Shown piece after piece: positions 1-5,635 of a stretch of DNA of 20,159 nucleotides. The stretch covers positions 1-20,159 of the IMG/VR virus record IMGVR_UViG_3300021964_000739, one strand, 5' to 3'. The position numbers were made by a program, and so were the translations under genes. The DNA comes from a virus. The first letter of the stretch is position 1; each line of letters begins with the position of its first letter. The notes under the pieces are model-generated. The model saw only the letters and a program-made list of their open reading frames with translations. It was not told the origin of the DNA and did not search any database.

Positions 1-8
1 GGTACGGT

Positions 9-560
9 ATGTCGTTTGAAGATATAAATGCCACTATTACAAAACATTTACAGTATATTAAGAAGGGAGATACGGTTATAGTGGGAGGAACTATTATTGA
101 TCGTATTATGTTCCCTGTACCTTATAGTCAAATAGCAGAGTACCACGGTACAGGATCGGAGGAAGGTTTTTCACTAACCGGAATAAATTACAAAACTCTA
201 GATTACTTTTTTGATAGCTACGATATTGGTGTTGATAAAATGAAAAGTATGGGATTTCATTTTTCCCAAGCAGAATACAGTAGATTAATATATGACTATC
301 AACATATGTTAAAGAATCCTCACTATAATGCGTATATAAGGTTTTATGATGATATGTTTAGACATTGGGAAGCATACTTTAAAACTATCTCTGTACCTTT
401 TTATTGGTGGAAATATAACTGGTGGAAAACTGCGCCTGAGGAGAATATAGGTAGCTGTGGACATTGGGATGAATACTATCATAAAACCTTTGCAGATATT
501 TTATTTACGTTTATGCAAAATAATAATTCCGGTTGTTTAGAAAATAGTACCTATATTTAA
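9..560 (+). CDS. Hypothetical phage protein, Trp/Tyr-rich (183 aa)
   Basis: I do not recognise this protein. It has no signal peptide and no clear membrane segment. It is rich in aromatic residues: two Trp-Trp pairs sit in FYWWKYNWWK at residues 131-140, with many Tyr and Phe between 85 and 165. His and Cys residues (H119, C150, H152, H158) cluster in the C-terminal third, but no standard metal-binding motif is evident. The ATG at base 9 is the first in frame. The frame is open to the window edge, so a start further upstream cannot be excluded. The next gene begins 14 bases after the stop, suggesting co-transcription. Most likely a small cytoplasmic phage protein of unknown function. Confidence 0.7.
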   Translation: MSFEDINATITKHLQYIKKGDTVIVGGTIIDRIMFPVPYSQIAEYHGTGSEEGFSLTGINYKTLDYFFDSYDIGVDKMKSMGFHFSQAEYSRLIYDYQHMLKNPHYNAYIRFYDDMFRHWEAYFKTISVPFYWWKYNWWKTAPEENIGSCGHWDEYYHKTFADILFTFMQNNNSGCLENSTYI

Positions 561-563
561 TAA

Positions 564-571
564 TATTTATT
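564..571 (+). promoter_or_regulatory. AT-rich TATTTATT box in intergenic gap
   Basis: The 14-base gap before the next gene contains TATTTATT, three bases ahead of the ATG. It resembles the TATTTATA boxes at 4108, 6934 and 14988. It lies too close to the start for an ordinary leader, so it may be a translation-initiation feature rather than a promoter, or chance in AT-rich DNA. Confidence 0.2.
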
Positions 572-574
572 TGT

Positions 575-1006
575 ATGCAACCATTAGATAAAAATACTTT
601 ATTTTCAATCTTCGAACAAGGAGATGAAGAAATCTATAGAGAATACGGTATGGAAGGTCAGCTCGACAATCCTTTCGTTCTTCTAGGTATGGTTATAAGA
701 GGCTTAGAGAACTACCAACTAATGGATATGATGTATATGAAGAGATATCCTAAACACTACAAAGAGGTTCGAAACATTACAAAGTATAAGTACTATAATA
801 AATTATACAGGTACCTCAATAGGATTGATAGTAAAGAGTTCAGCAACGTATATAAGATAGGAGAGTCTTTCGATATGGTAAAGGTAATGTCTAGTCTAGA
901 AGATATGCTAAGGTTCTATGAAGGAATAGAACACTATGAGAAATGTGCTGTTATAAAGAGATATCAAGATTTAGTTAGTAATAAAGACGTAGATATAGTT
1001 GCTTAA
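575..1006 (+). CDS. Conserved-type phage protein with C-terminal UVR-like motif (143 aa)
   Basis: A small, probably cytoplasmic helical protein rich in Tyr, Lys and Glu. Residues 107-134 (SSLEDMLRFYEG then EHYEKCAVIKRYQDLV) have the spacing of the UVR motif of UvrB/UvrC, in which a helical hairpin with a YEKAA..RD core mediates protein-protein contact. The motif is seen by eye only and departs from consensus (C124 and Y130 at usual Ala and Asp positions). The middle segment (KYYNKLYRYLNRIDSKEF) is basic and helical. My recollection is that similar small proteins occur in T4-like phages, but I know of no function. The TAA at 1004-1006 directly abuts the TTGACA of the promoter proposed for the next gene, so this gene probably closes the upstream transcription unit or is read through. 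Confidence 0.72.
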   Translation: MQPLDKNTLFSIFEQGDEEIYREYGMEGQLDNPFVLLGMVIRGLENYQLMDMMYMKRYPKHYKEVRNITKYKYYNKLYRYLNRIDSKEFSNVYKIGESFDMVKVMSSLEDMLRFYEGIEHYEKCAVIKRYQDLVSNKDVDIVA

Positions 1007-1037
1007 TTGACAAAGATTTCTTATATTTAAGTATAAA
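1007..1037 (+). promoter_or_regulatory. Putative host-type (sigma-70-like) promoter of accessory cassette
   Basis: A perfect TTGACA (1007-1012) starts immediately after the previous stop codon, and TATAAA lies at 1032-1037 with 19-base spacing, slightly longer than the ideal 17. A TATATTTA (1022-1029) also resembles the Bacteroidota TAnnTTTG element, but its spacing to TTG is wrong for that class. An AAAGG at 1040-1044 gives the downstream gene a plausible ribosome binding site 5 bases before its ATG. The window has no other clean TTGACA-type promoter that I saw. Confidence 0.42.
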
Positions 1038-1049
1038 ATAAAGGTTATA

Positions 1050-1550
1050 ATGGCAATTAAAAGAATTACGAAAGAAGAGGCTGAAGCCTTAATCAAAGTC
1101 TCTGAGGATCAGACAGGCTCGCCTGCTGTCTACTTTACATTAACTCCAGATGCCGAGCAAGGCGATGGTTGGGATAAAGTAACATACTACACTAATAGAC
1201 CTAAGAAGATCCAGATACCACAAGGCATGACTGGCTGTCAATGGGTATATGTACTTACTAACCCTACAATGCCTGGTCTATGTAAGATAGGCTTTACTAA
1301 GAATAAACCCTCGGAGAGAGTCAAGCAGATTAATGCAGCTACTGGTGTAGCATTAGACTTCGTGGTAGAGTGGGCTTACCCTTGCTTTAATGCACATGAT
1401 GTAGAGCAGCAAGTACACCACTACTTAGAGGATAATGGCTTGAGGGTTAATAAATCTAAAGAGTTTTTTAATGTAACTGTTGACGAAGCTAAGGCTGTAG
1501 TACAACGTATTGGTGAACCTTATAAAATGCAAGATAATGAAATCATTTAA
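1050..1550 (+). CDS. T5orf172/MUG113 (GIY-YIG-like) domain protein (166 aa)
   Basis: Residues 64-150 fit the T5orf172/MUG113 family, a branch of the GIY-YIG nuclease fold. VYVLTNPTMPGLCKIGFT (66-83) corresponds to the GIY...YIG strands. ERVKQINAATGV (89-100) supplies the conserved Arg (R90) and the Thr-Gly of the family. VEQQVHHYL (118-126) carries the helix Glu/His, and KEFFNV (137-142) is the usual terminal motif. The first 60 residues are a separate N-terminal part I do not recognise. Family members are predicted DNA endonucleases, often found in phages beside KilA-N or Bro domains; here the domain is alone. Base composition is visibly more GC-rich than the genes on either side, which suggests separate acquisition. 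The 3' end overlaps the lipoprotein gene by 14 bases, implying co-transcription. Nuclease activity is inferred from the family and not shown here. Confidence 0.82.
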   Translation: MAIKRITKEEAEALIKVSEDQTGSPAVYFTLTPDAEQGDGWDKVTYYTNRPKKIQIPQGMTGCQWVYVLTNPTMPGLCKIGFTKNKPSERVKQINAATGVALDFVVEWAYPCFNAHDVEQQVHHYLEDNGLRVNKSKEFFNVTVDEAKAVVQRIGEPYKMQDNEII

Positions 1551-2238
1551 AAGAGATACGAGAGCTAAACTATCTCACAATCCTACTGGAGAATTATTTA
1601 AAATATTACTTCGTAGATTAAGAATAAAAATCGCGTGGCAACTTCGCGCGTTTCGCGCGGCGGCGTGCTTGTTAATATTATCATTAGCATCCTGCACCCA
1701 AGAACCGCTCTCCCCCGACACCTGCCCCGGCGGATGTGAAGCTGTTCAATTATGGAACTATCAAAAAGATGCAAGCGGTATATACCATATACCTTTAGAT
1801 TGGACAGGAGAGTACTTACCTTATTTTTTTATCGATATTGAAGTAAGCGAAACCGATCCTTGGTGGCAATATAATGGCGAGTCTGTTGTAGAAGCAAGAT
1901 TTGATAGCAATACAAGTTGGACTATAGGAGATAACCTAGTTATATCTCAATCTTATTACACACCATTCGGTAATTATACCTCTACCGGCTTACCTTTACC
2001 GGCAGGATGGACAGATGTTAATTTAACTCAATATGAAGGAGAAAAGATCAATATTGCACAACCTACAGGTTTGCGATTTAGTAAAAAAGGTACTAAATTA
2101 AAGTCTAGAAGGTACTTAGGACCATTTATTCCAGAAATGATTGGGGATACTATTACGGTTTATATGAGGGTTTTTTGGGATGCAGGTGATCATTCCGTAC
2201 TAAAAGACCATTACGAGCAAAAATTTATTGTAGAATAG
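1537..2238 (+). CDS. Putative secreted lipoprotein, accessory/moron candidate (233 aa)
   Basis: Starting from the ATG at 1537, the protein has an unusually long basic n-region (about 40 residues with a dozen Arg/Lys), a hydrophobic core AAACLLILSL, and a lipobox LASC at residues 50-53, so Cys53 would be acylated after signal peptidase II cleavage. Thr follows the Cys, so there is no Asp inner-membrane retention signal. A CPGGC pair follows at about residues 62-66. The mature part (about 180 aa) is rich in Tyr, Trp, Gly and Thr, looks mainly beta-stranded, and matches no family I recognise. Codons 32-67 are sharply GC-rich (CGC, GCG, CCC), while the rest uses the AT-rich codons of the phage. 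An in-frame TTG lies at 1510 but runs deep into the previous gene, so the ATG is preferred. A terminator-like hairpin follows directly. Surface or periplasmic location is well supported; a role in exclusion of other phages is speculation. Confidence 0.72.
   Translation: MKSFKRDTRAKLSHNPTGELFKILLRRLRIKIAWQLRAFRAAACLLILSLASCTQEPLSPDTCPGGCEAVQLWNYQKDASGIYHIPLDWTGEYLPYFFIDIEVSETDPWWQYNGESVVEARFDSNTSWTIGDNLVISQSYYTPFGNYTSTGLPLPAGWTDVNLTQYEGEKINIAQPTGLRFSKKGTKLKSRRYLGPFIPEMIGDTITVYMRVFWDAGDHSVLKDHYEQKFIVE
1645..1659 (+). repeat. Perfect GC hairpin CGCGCG-TTT-CGCGCG inside lipoprotein signal-peptide codons
   Basis: Bases 1645-1650 and 1654-1659 are both CGCGCG (self-complementary) separated by TTT, giving a 6-bp all-GC stem at codons 37-41 (Arg-Ala-Phe-Arg-Ala). 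TTCGCGCG also occurs twice as a direct repeat with 9-base period (1643 and 1652). In AT-rich phage DNA this is a strong outlier. It could pause ribosomes or mark a junction. Confidence 0.7.
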
Positions 2239-2240
2239 TT

Positions 2241-2259
2241 GATCTTTCGAGATTTTTTT
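2241..2259 (+). terminator. Short UUCG-loop hairpin followed by T7, candidate intrinsic terminator
   Basis: Three bases after the lipoprotein stop, ATCT and AGAT flank a TTCG tetraloop, with a G-T wobble extending the stem to 5 bp, and the stem runs straight into seven T residues (2253-2259). The stem is short, but the UUCG loop is unusually stable and position and T-run fit a rho-independent terminator closing the 1007-2259 cassette. Confidence 0.5.
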
Positions 2260-2331
2260 AATATCTTAAATAATATATAAAATATATAGATATTCTTAAT
2301 AAGAAATAATATAATAAAGTATATATAATTA

Positions 2332-2364
2332 TATAAATATATATAGTATATAATAATATAAATA
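2332..2364 (+). promoter_or_regulatory. Two T4 late-promoter-like TATAAATA boxes in 150-base AT spacer
   Basis: The gap 2239-2388 is almost pure A/T after the terminator and holds no ORF. It contains two exact copies of TATAAATA, the T4 late-promoter core recognised by gp55, at 2332-2339 and 2357-2364. Transcription from the second would start near 2370, giving a leader of roughly 20 bases before the ATG at 2389. A gp55-like factor is encoded about 1 kb downstream. Extreme AT content raises the chance rate, so the match is suggestive only. Confidence 0.45.
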
Positions 2365-2388
2365 ATAATTAAAACTAATAGGTTACGT

Positions 2389-3120
2389 ATGTTAGAAGCA
2401 GAGAAAATAGAGAAAAACTACCAAAAACATCTTAAAATCATCGACACCTACATAGGGGACCGTAAGGAGGCCTGTATTTCAATGATTAAACACATGGAGG
2501 AGACTTATATTATGGCTCCTGCTAGTAGTAAGACTTGGTATCATAGTGCTTTTCCCGGTGGATACGTTGATCATGTTAATAGAGTAGTGGAATATGCGGT
2601 AAAGCAGTCAAGGTTATATCAAGAGATGGGTGGAACAATCGATTACACCGATGAAGAACTAGTCTTTGCCGCACTTTTCCATGACTTAGGTAAGATGGGT
2701 GACGGAGAAAGACCTAACTATATACCTCAGACTGATAAATGGCGTCAAGATAAGCTATCAGAGATGTATACTTACAATCCTGATCTTGATTTTATGCTTA
2801 TCCCAGACCGCTCACTGTTTATTTTACAGAAATTCGGTATAAAAGTTAGTCAAAAAGAGTTTCTTGGTATAAGATTACACGATGGAGTGTTTGATAAAGC
2901 TAATGAAGCGTACTTTTTTAGTAATGTTGAGTCGTCTAGACAGAAAACCTCTATCGTTTCAGTACTTCACAGTGCAGACTTTCTAGCTTCTAAGGTAGAA
3001 TACGATATGTGGAAAAATAATAATGGTTCTTCAGAGCCAAAAGTGGTCAAAACCCCCGCCTCTAACGGCAGAAGGGTGAATTCTTCAGAAGGTCTTACTA
3101 ATATGTTAAAAAATCTATAA
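2389..3120 (+). CDS. HD-domain phosphohydrolase (243 aa)
   Basis: The HD metal-binding signature is visible in order: GGYVDHVNRVVEYA with His62, LFHDLGKMG with His98-Asp99 and Lys102, an LHDG with His164, and LHSADFLASK with Asp197. This H...HD...H...D pattern is that of metal-dependent HD phosphohydrolases and phosphodiesterases acting on nucleotides, cyclic nucleotides or RNA ends. The SAFPGGYVDH stretch recalls the HD domain of YhaM-type 3'-5' exoribonucleases, but no OB-fold is attached. The first 45 residues form a helical lead-in and the last 35 are polar and probably disordered. The substrate cannot be read from sequence. It heads a unit of three adjoining genes ending with the late sigma factor, only 3 bases separating it from the next ORF, behind two late-promoter-like boxes. 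Confidence 0.88.
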   Translation: MLEAEKIEKNYQKHLKIIDTYIGDRKEACISMIKHMEETYIMAPASSKTWYHSAFPGGYVDHVNRVVEYAVKQSRLYQEMGGTIDYTDEELVFAALFHDLGKMGDGERPNYIPQTDKWRQDKLSEMYTYNPDLDFMLIPDRSLFILQKFGIKVSQKEFLGIRLHDGVFDKANEAYFFSNVESSRQKTSIVSVLHSADFLASKVEYDMWKNNNGSSEPKVVKTPASNGRRVNSSEGLTNMLKNL

Positions 3121-3123
3121 AAA

Positions 3124-3417
3124 ATGTTGTTTACTATAATTATTTTATCTATCTTTACTGTTATATTGGGTGTTGCAATACGCAATCTACTGTTAAAAAA
3201 TGAAAGATATGAAGATATTACAGTAGCCCAGCAAGGTTACCTGTTGAGAATCTCAGAGTTAATAAAGGATTCTAAAATGCACCTACAAAAGCTTGATGAT
3301 AAAGGGGTCTTTCAAAGCGATGATGAGGTCGGTTATTTTTTTGAACAAATGAAAAAAGTACAAGAAGAGCTTGACCGATACACGCTCCAAGAAGATTATG
3401 CCCAGAAAAAAAAGTAA
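3124..3417 (+). CDS. Small membrane-anchored phage protein with coiled-coil tail (97 aa)
   Basis: Residues 1-24 are a hydrophobic helix (MLFTIIILSIFTVILGVAI), probably an N-terminal membrane anchor. The remainder is charged and helical: an ERYED segment at 27-31, then ISELIKDSKMHLQKLDDKG (43-61), an SDDEVGYFFEQMKK acidic-aromatic stretch (65-78) and a coiled-coil-prone end. It has no signal-peptidase site, so the soluble part probably faces the cytoplasm. From memory, T4-like phages of aquatic bacteria carry similar small proteins near gene 55, with no assigned function. The gene overlaps the sigma factor gene by 20 bases, which suggests translational coupling. Confidence 0.78.
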   Translation: MLFTIIILSIFTVILGVAIRNLLLKNERYEDITVAQQGYLLRISELIKDSKMHLQKLDDKGVFQSDDEVGYFFEQMKKVQEELDRYTLQEDYAQKKK

Positions 3418-4105
3418 AGCTAACTACTTCACAAAAGAGACAGAAGAGTATATAGTCAAGTATAATAATTCTACAGATCAAGAGTATAGAAATAAAATAT
3501 TCACTGATCATATTTACCTGCCTTTTTATAAGTTATCCGAAAACATTATACACACATTTAAGTTCTATTATACAGATGTTGATAAGATTGAGGACTTAAA
3601 ACACGAGATCGTTTCTATTTTACTAGAAGAAAAGATTATGAAGTTTGATCCTACTAATGGAGCAAAAGCATATTCTTATTTCGGTACTATTGTAAAGCGA
3701 TGGTTAATTAATTATAACAATAAAAACTATAAAAAGTTAAAGCAGATAGGAAGCTTTGACGATATAGAAGATGGTTATGAGGATGGAAGCGTTTATGCCG
3801 AACCGAATAAAGGTATAACACTCTCAGACTTTGTTGATAAGTGGGTCGATACTATGTACGACGAACTAGATGAGCTTTTTATTAAAGAATCAGAGCAGCA
3901 AATTGCAGATGCAGTACTTACATTATTTAGAACAAGAAATGATTTAGATATATTTAAGAAGAAAGCTTTATATATTTATATACGAGAGATTACTGACTGC
4001 GACACTCCAACACTAACAAAAGTCATAAATGTTCTTAAAATTGACTTTAATCAAAAATACTTAGCGTTACACGAACAAGGGTTGATTTCAAATAAGATAA
4101 GGTAA
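3398..4105 (+). CDS. gp55: Late-transcription RNA polymerase sigma factor, T4 gp55-like (235 aa)
   Basis: A divergent sigma-70 region 2 lies at about residues 30-115: YRNKIFTDHIYLPFYKLSENI, then DLKHEIVSILLEEKIMKFDP and AYSYFGTIVKRWLINYNNKNYKK. The last motif is characteristic of gp55-like factors of T4-type phages. These replace the host sigma factor on the core polymerase and direct it to TATAAATA late promoters. Regions 3 and 4 of housekeeping sigma factors are absent, as in gp55. T4 gp55 is 185 aa, so this protein is longer, with an extra helical C-terminal part (about 145-235). It ends GLISNKIR and I see no hydrophobic-acidic clamp-binding tail of the T4 kind. I chose the ATG at 3398 (MPRKKSK) over an in-frame TTG at 3371, because the basic start is typical and reduces overlap with the previous gene. 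Confidence 0.85.
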   Translation: MPRKKSKANYFTKETEEYIVKYNNSTDQEYRNKIFTDHIYLPFYKLSENIIHTFKFYYTDVDKIEDLKHEIVSILLEEKIMKFDPTNGAKAYSYFGTIVKRWLINYNNKNYKKLKQIGSFDDIEDGYEDGSVYAEPNKGITLSDFVDKWVDTMYDELDELFIKESEQQIADAVLTLFRTRNDLDIFKKKALYIYIREITDCDTPTLTKVINVLKIDFNQKYLALHEQGLISNKIR

Positions 4106-4107
4106 TC

Positions 4108-4115
4108 TATTTATA
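4108..4115 (+). promoter_or_regulatory. TATTTATA box before gene 4132
   Basis: The 26-base gap between the sigma gene and the next gene holds TATTTATA followed by an A-rich stretch up to the ATG. The same octamer occurs in the gaps at 6934 and 14988. It is the reverse complement of TATAAATA, but no minus-strand gene exists for it to serve, so if functional it works in another way, such as a variant late promoter. Confidence 0.28.
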
Positions 4116-4131
4116 ATAAAAATAAATTATC

Positions 4132-4503
4132 ATGAGTTTAGATAAAGAAATATTTAAAGGAAAAACTCTATCTGATCTCTTCGGTGAAATCTACGACAAC
4201 TCGAAAGAAACAAAAGGGCAGGTAAAAGCTCTTATTGGAGAGTTAAAACCATTGATAGAAAACATCGGAGATGCTACTCTCCTTGTTCCTATGATTAAGG
4301 AATATATGGAGATAGGAGTAAAGAATGATGATGCTTTGATTAAGTTAGCCACAATCATTCAAAGGATGGAAACAGCTCAAGCTAAAGGCGACAGTGACCC
4401 ATTTGATCTTTCTGAGCTTCAAGACTTACTAGAGGAGCAAGAAGAGATTAAAGAGCAGATAGAAGAAGTAGAAAACGAAACAGAGGACGAAGAAGATGTT
4501 TAG
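4132..4503 (+). CDS. Small acidic helical protein beside late sigma gene (123 aa)
   Basis: I do not recognise a named family. Residues 1-85 are helical and mixed-charge (TLSDLFGEIYDNSKETKGQV, then LKPLIENIGDATLLVPMIKE). Residues 92-123 are a very acidic coiled-coil-prone tail ending EVENETEDEEDV. It has no signal or membrane segment. The gene lies 26 bases after the gp55-like gene and overlaps the spike gene by 8 bases, so it is translated with the baseplate cluster. Two roles are possible: a tail or baseplate assembly helper, or a late-transcription accessory like T4 gp33 (112 aa). The second rests only on size, acidity and position next to gp55, and is weak. Confidence 0.72.
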   Translation: MSLDKEIFKGKTLSDLFGEIYDNSKETKGQVKALIGELKPLIENIGDATLLVPMIKEYMEIGVKNDDALIKLATIIQRMETAQAKGDSDPFDLSELQDLLEEQEEIKEQIEEVENETEDEEDV

Positions 4504-5635
4504 AACCTTCAATTCAGGAAGAGGACCGTCTGGCGGAGGAAGTAGTAAATCAAGAGGTAATCAATTCGGTAGAGTTGTTGACATTATACTTGATGCCTTT
4601 CACCCAGACTACAACGATCAAGGCGGTTCACAAGCTCTTAACGGAGTATTCTACAGAGAGTTAGTTAAAGCGACTGATGAGTCTGGAGAAGCCCCTTTAA
4701 AGTTTGCTTACTGCGGTATATCTGAATTTAAAAAAATCCCACTAAAAAACGAAATAATTCGTTTAGAACAACTACCTAGTGAAGAGAGAGATGGTGATCC
4801 TGGAGCAACTAAAAACTACTGGACAGCTATCGTTGGGGTATGGAACTCACCTCACCATAATGCATATAAAGATACAGTACAGTTCGGTGAAGGTTCTGAT
4901 ATAGATTTAGGAGAACATTTTGCTGAATCTGACAAGATACCTCCCGTACAGACATTTCCTGGTGATGTAGTTATTGAAAGCCGCTGGGGGTCTACTGTTA
5001 GACTTGGCGGTAGCAAGTATGACGGTAATGAATTTACTGACAGTAGTAATGACGGTAAACCTTACACCATTATAAGTAACGGATGGGACGAACCAGCAAA
5101 CGGTGTTGATCCCGTTATAGAGAACATAGATAAAGACCCTAATTCAATTTACATGGGGTCTGATCATAAATTTGAACTAACCCAAGCTAATGATAAAAGA
5201 GATGCATGGGATTCAGAACCAGATAAAGCTAATGCTTATAAAGGTAATCAAGTATTAATTAACGGAGGAAGATTATTTTTTAATGCAAAAGAAGAAGGTA
5301 TTTTTTTATCTGCTGTTGAAGGTATAGGATTAAACGGAAAAGTAGTAGGAATAGATGGAGAAGACTATGTTGCATTAGACGCTAAAAAAGTTTACTTAGG
5401 TACTGATGCATTTAAAGAAAAAGAGCCTGTACTATTAGGTCAGACTTCCACAGACTGGCTAGATGATTTTATGTCGCAATTCGAGACCTTAGTAAAGAGT
5501 ATAGCTACAGCACCACCTGCACCTCCAGCCTACGTAGCCAAACAAATAGCAACAGCTAACTCTATACTTCCTTTATTACCTACAATGAAAAACTTACTGA
5601 AGCAACTACATTCTAAAAAAGTATTTACTGAATAA
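4496..5635 (+). CDS. gp5/gpV-like baseplate central spike, without lysozyme domain (379 aa)
   Basis: The N-terminal 20 residues are Gly/Ser-rich. Residues 22-165 look like the OB-fold of gp5/VgrG/gpV spikes (GRVVDIILDAF at 25-35). The segment at 155-172 (PGDVVIESRWGSTVRLGG) is the typical family motif joining the OB-fold to the spike. Residues 217-303 give short strand repeats (SIYMGSDHKFEL, QVLINGGRLFFNAKEE, EGIGLNGKVVGIDGEDYVAL, KKVYLG) as in the C-terminal triple-stranded beta-helix needle. The end has a Pro-rich stretch at 340-345 and a helical tail. T4 gp5 carries a lysozyme domain between OB-fold and helix; no such domain is visible here. It should sit as a trimer at the tip of the tail tube and pierce the outer membrane. 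The stop overlaps the next ATG as TAATG. Confidence 0.8.
   Translation: MFRTFNSGRGPSGGGSSKSRGNQFGRVVDIILDAFHPDYNDQGGSQALNGVFYRELVKATDESGEAPLKFAYCGISEFKKIPLKNEIIRLEQLPSEERDGDPGATKNYWTAIVGVWNSPHHNAYKDTVQFGEGSDIDLGEHFAESDKIPPVQTFPGDVVIESRWGSTVRLGGSKYDGNEFTDSSNDGKPYTIISNGWDEPANGVDPVIENIDKDPNSIYMGSDHKFELTQANDKRDAWDSEPDKANAYKGNQVLINGGRLFFNAKEEGIFLSAVEGIGLNGKVVGIDGEDYVALDAKKVYLGTDAFKEKEPVLLGQTSTDWLDDFMSQFETLVKSIATAPPAPPAYVAKQIATANSILPLLPTMKNLLKQLHSKKVFTE

Noticed and set aside
1022-1029. Bacteroidota-type TAnnTTTG promoter element
   Set aside because: TATATTTA fits loosely, but only 12 bases separate it from the TTG, too short for that promoter class; the TTGACA/TATAAA reading is better.
1510-1536. 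TTG start extending the lipoprotein frame upstream
   Set aside because: It would lie deep in the GIY-YIG-like gene and lengthen an already long n-region; the ATG at 1537 is a better start.
2967-3185. Minus-strand ORF of 72 codons, and similar antisense ORFs at 3272, 5943, 7646, 8236, 9668, 12805, 15404 and 17844
   Set aside because: All lie wholly or largely opposite well-supported genes, show no recognisable motif and look like shadows of the coding strand.
3371-3397. TTG start for the sigma factor gene
   Set aside because: The ATG at 3398 begins a typical basic N-terminus and shortens the overlap with the upstream gene.
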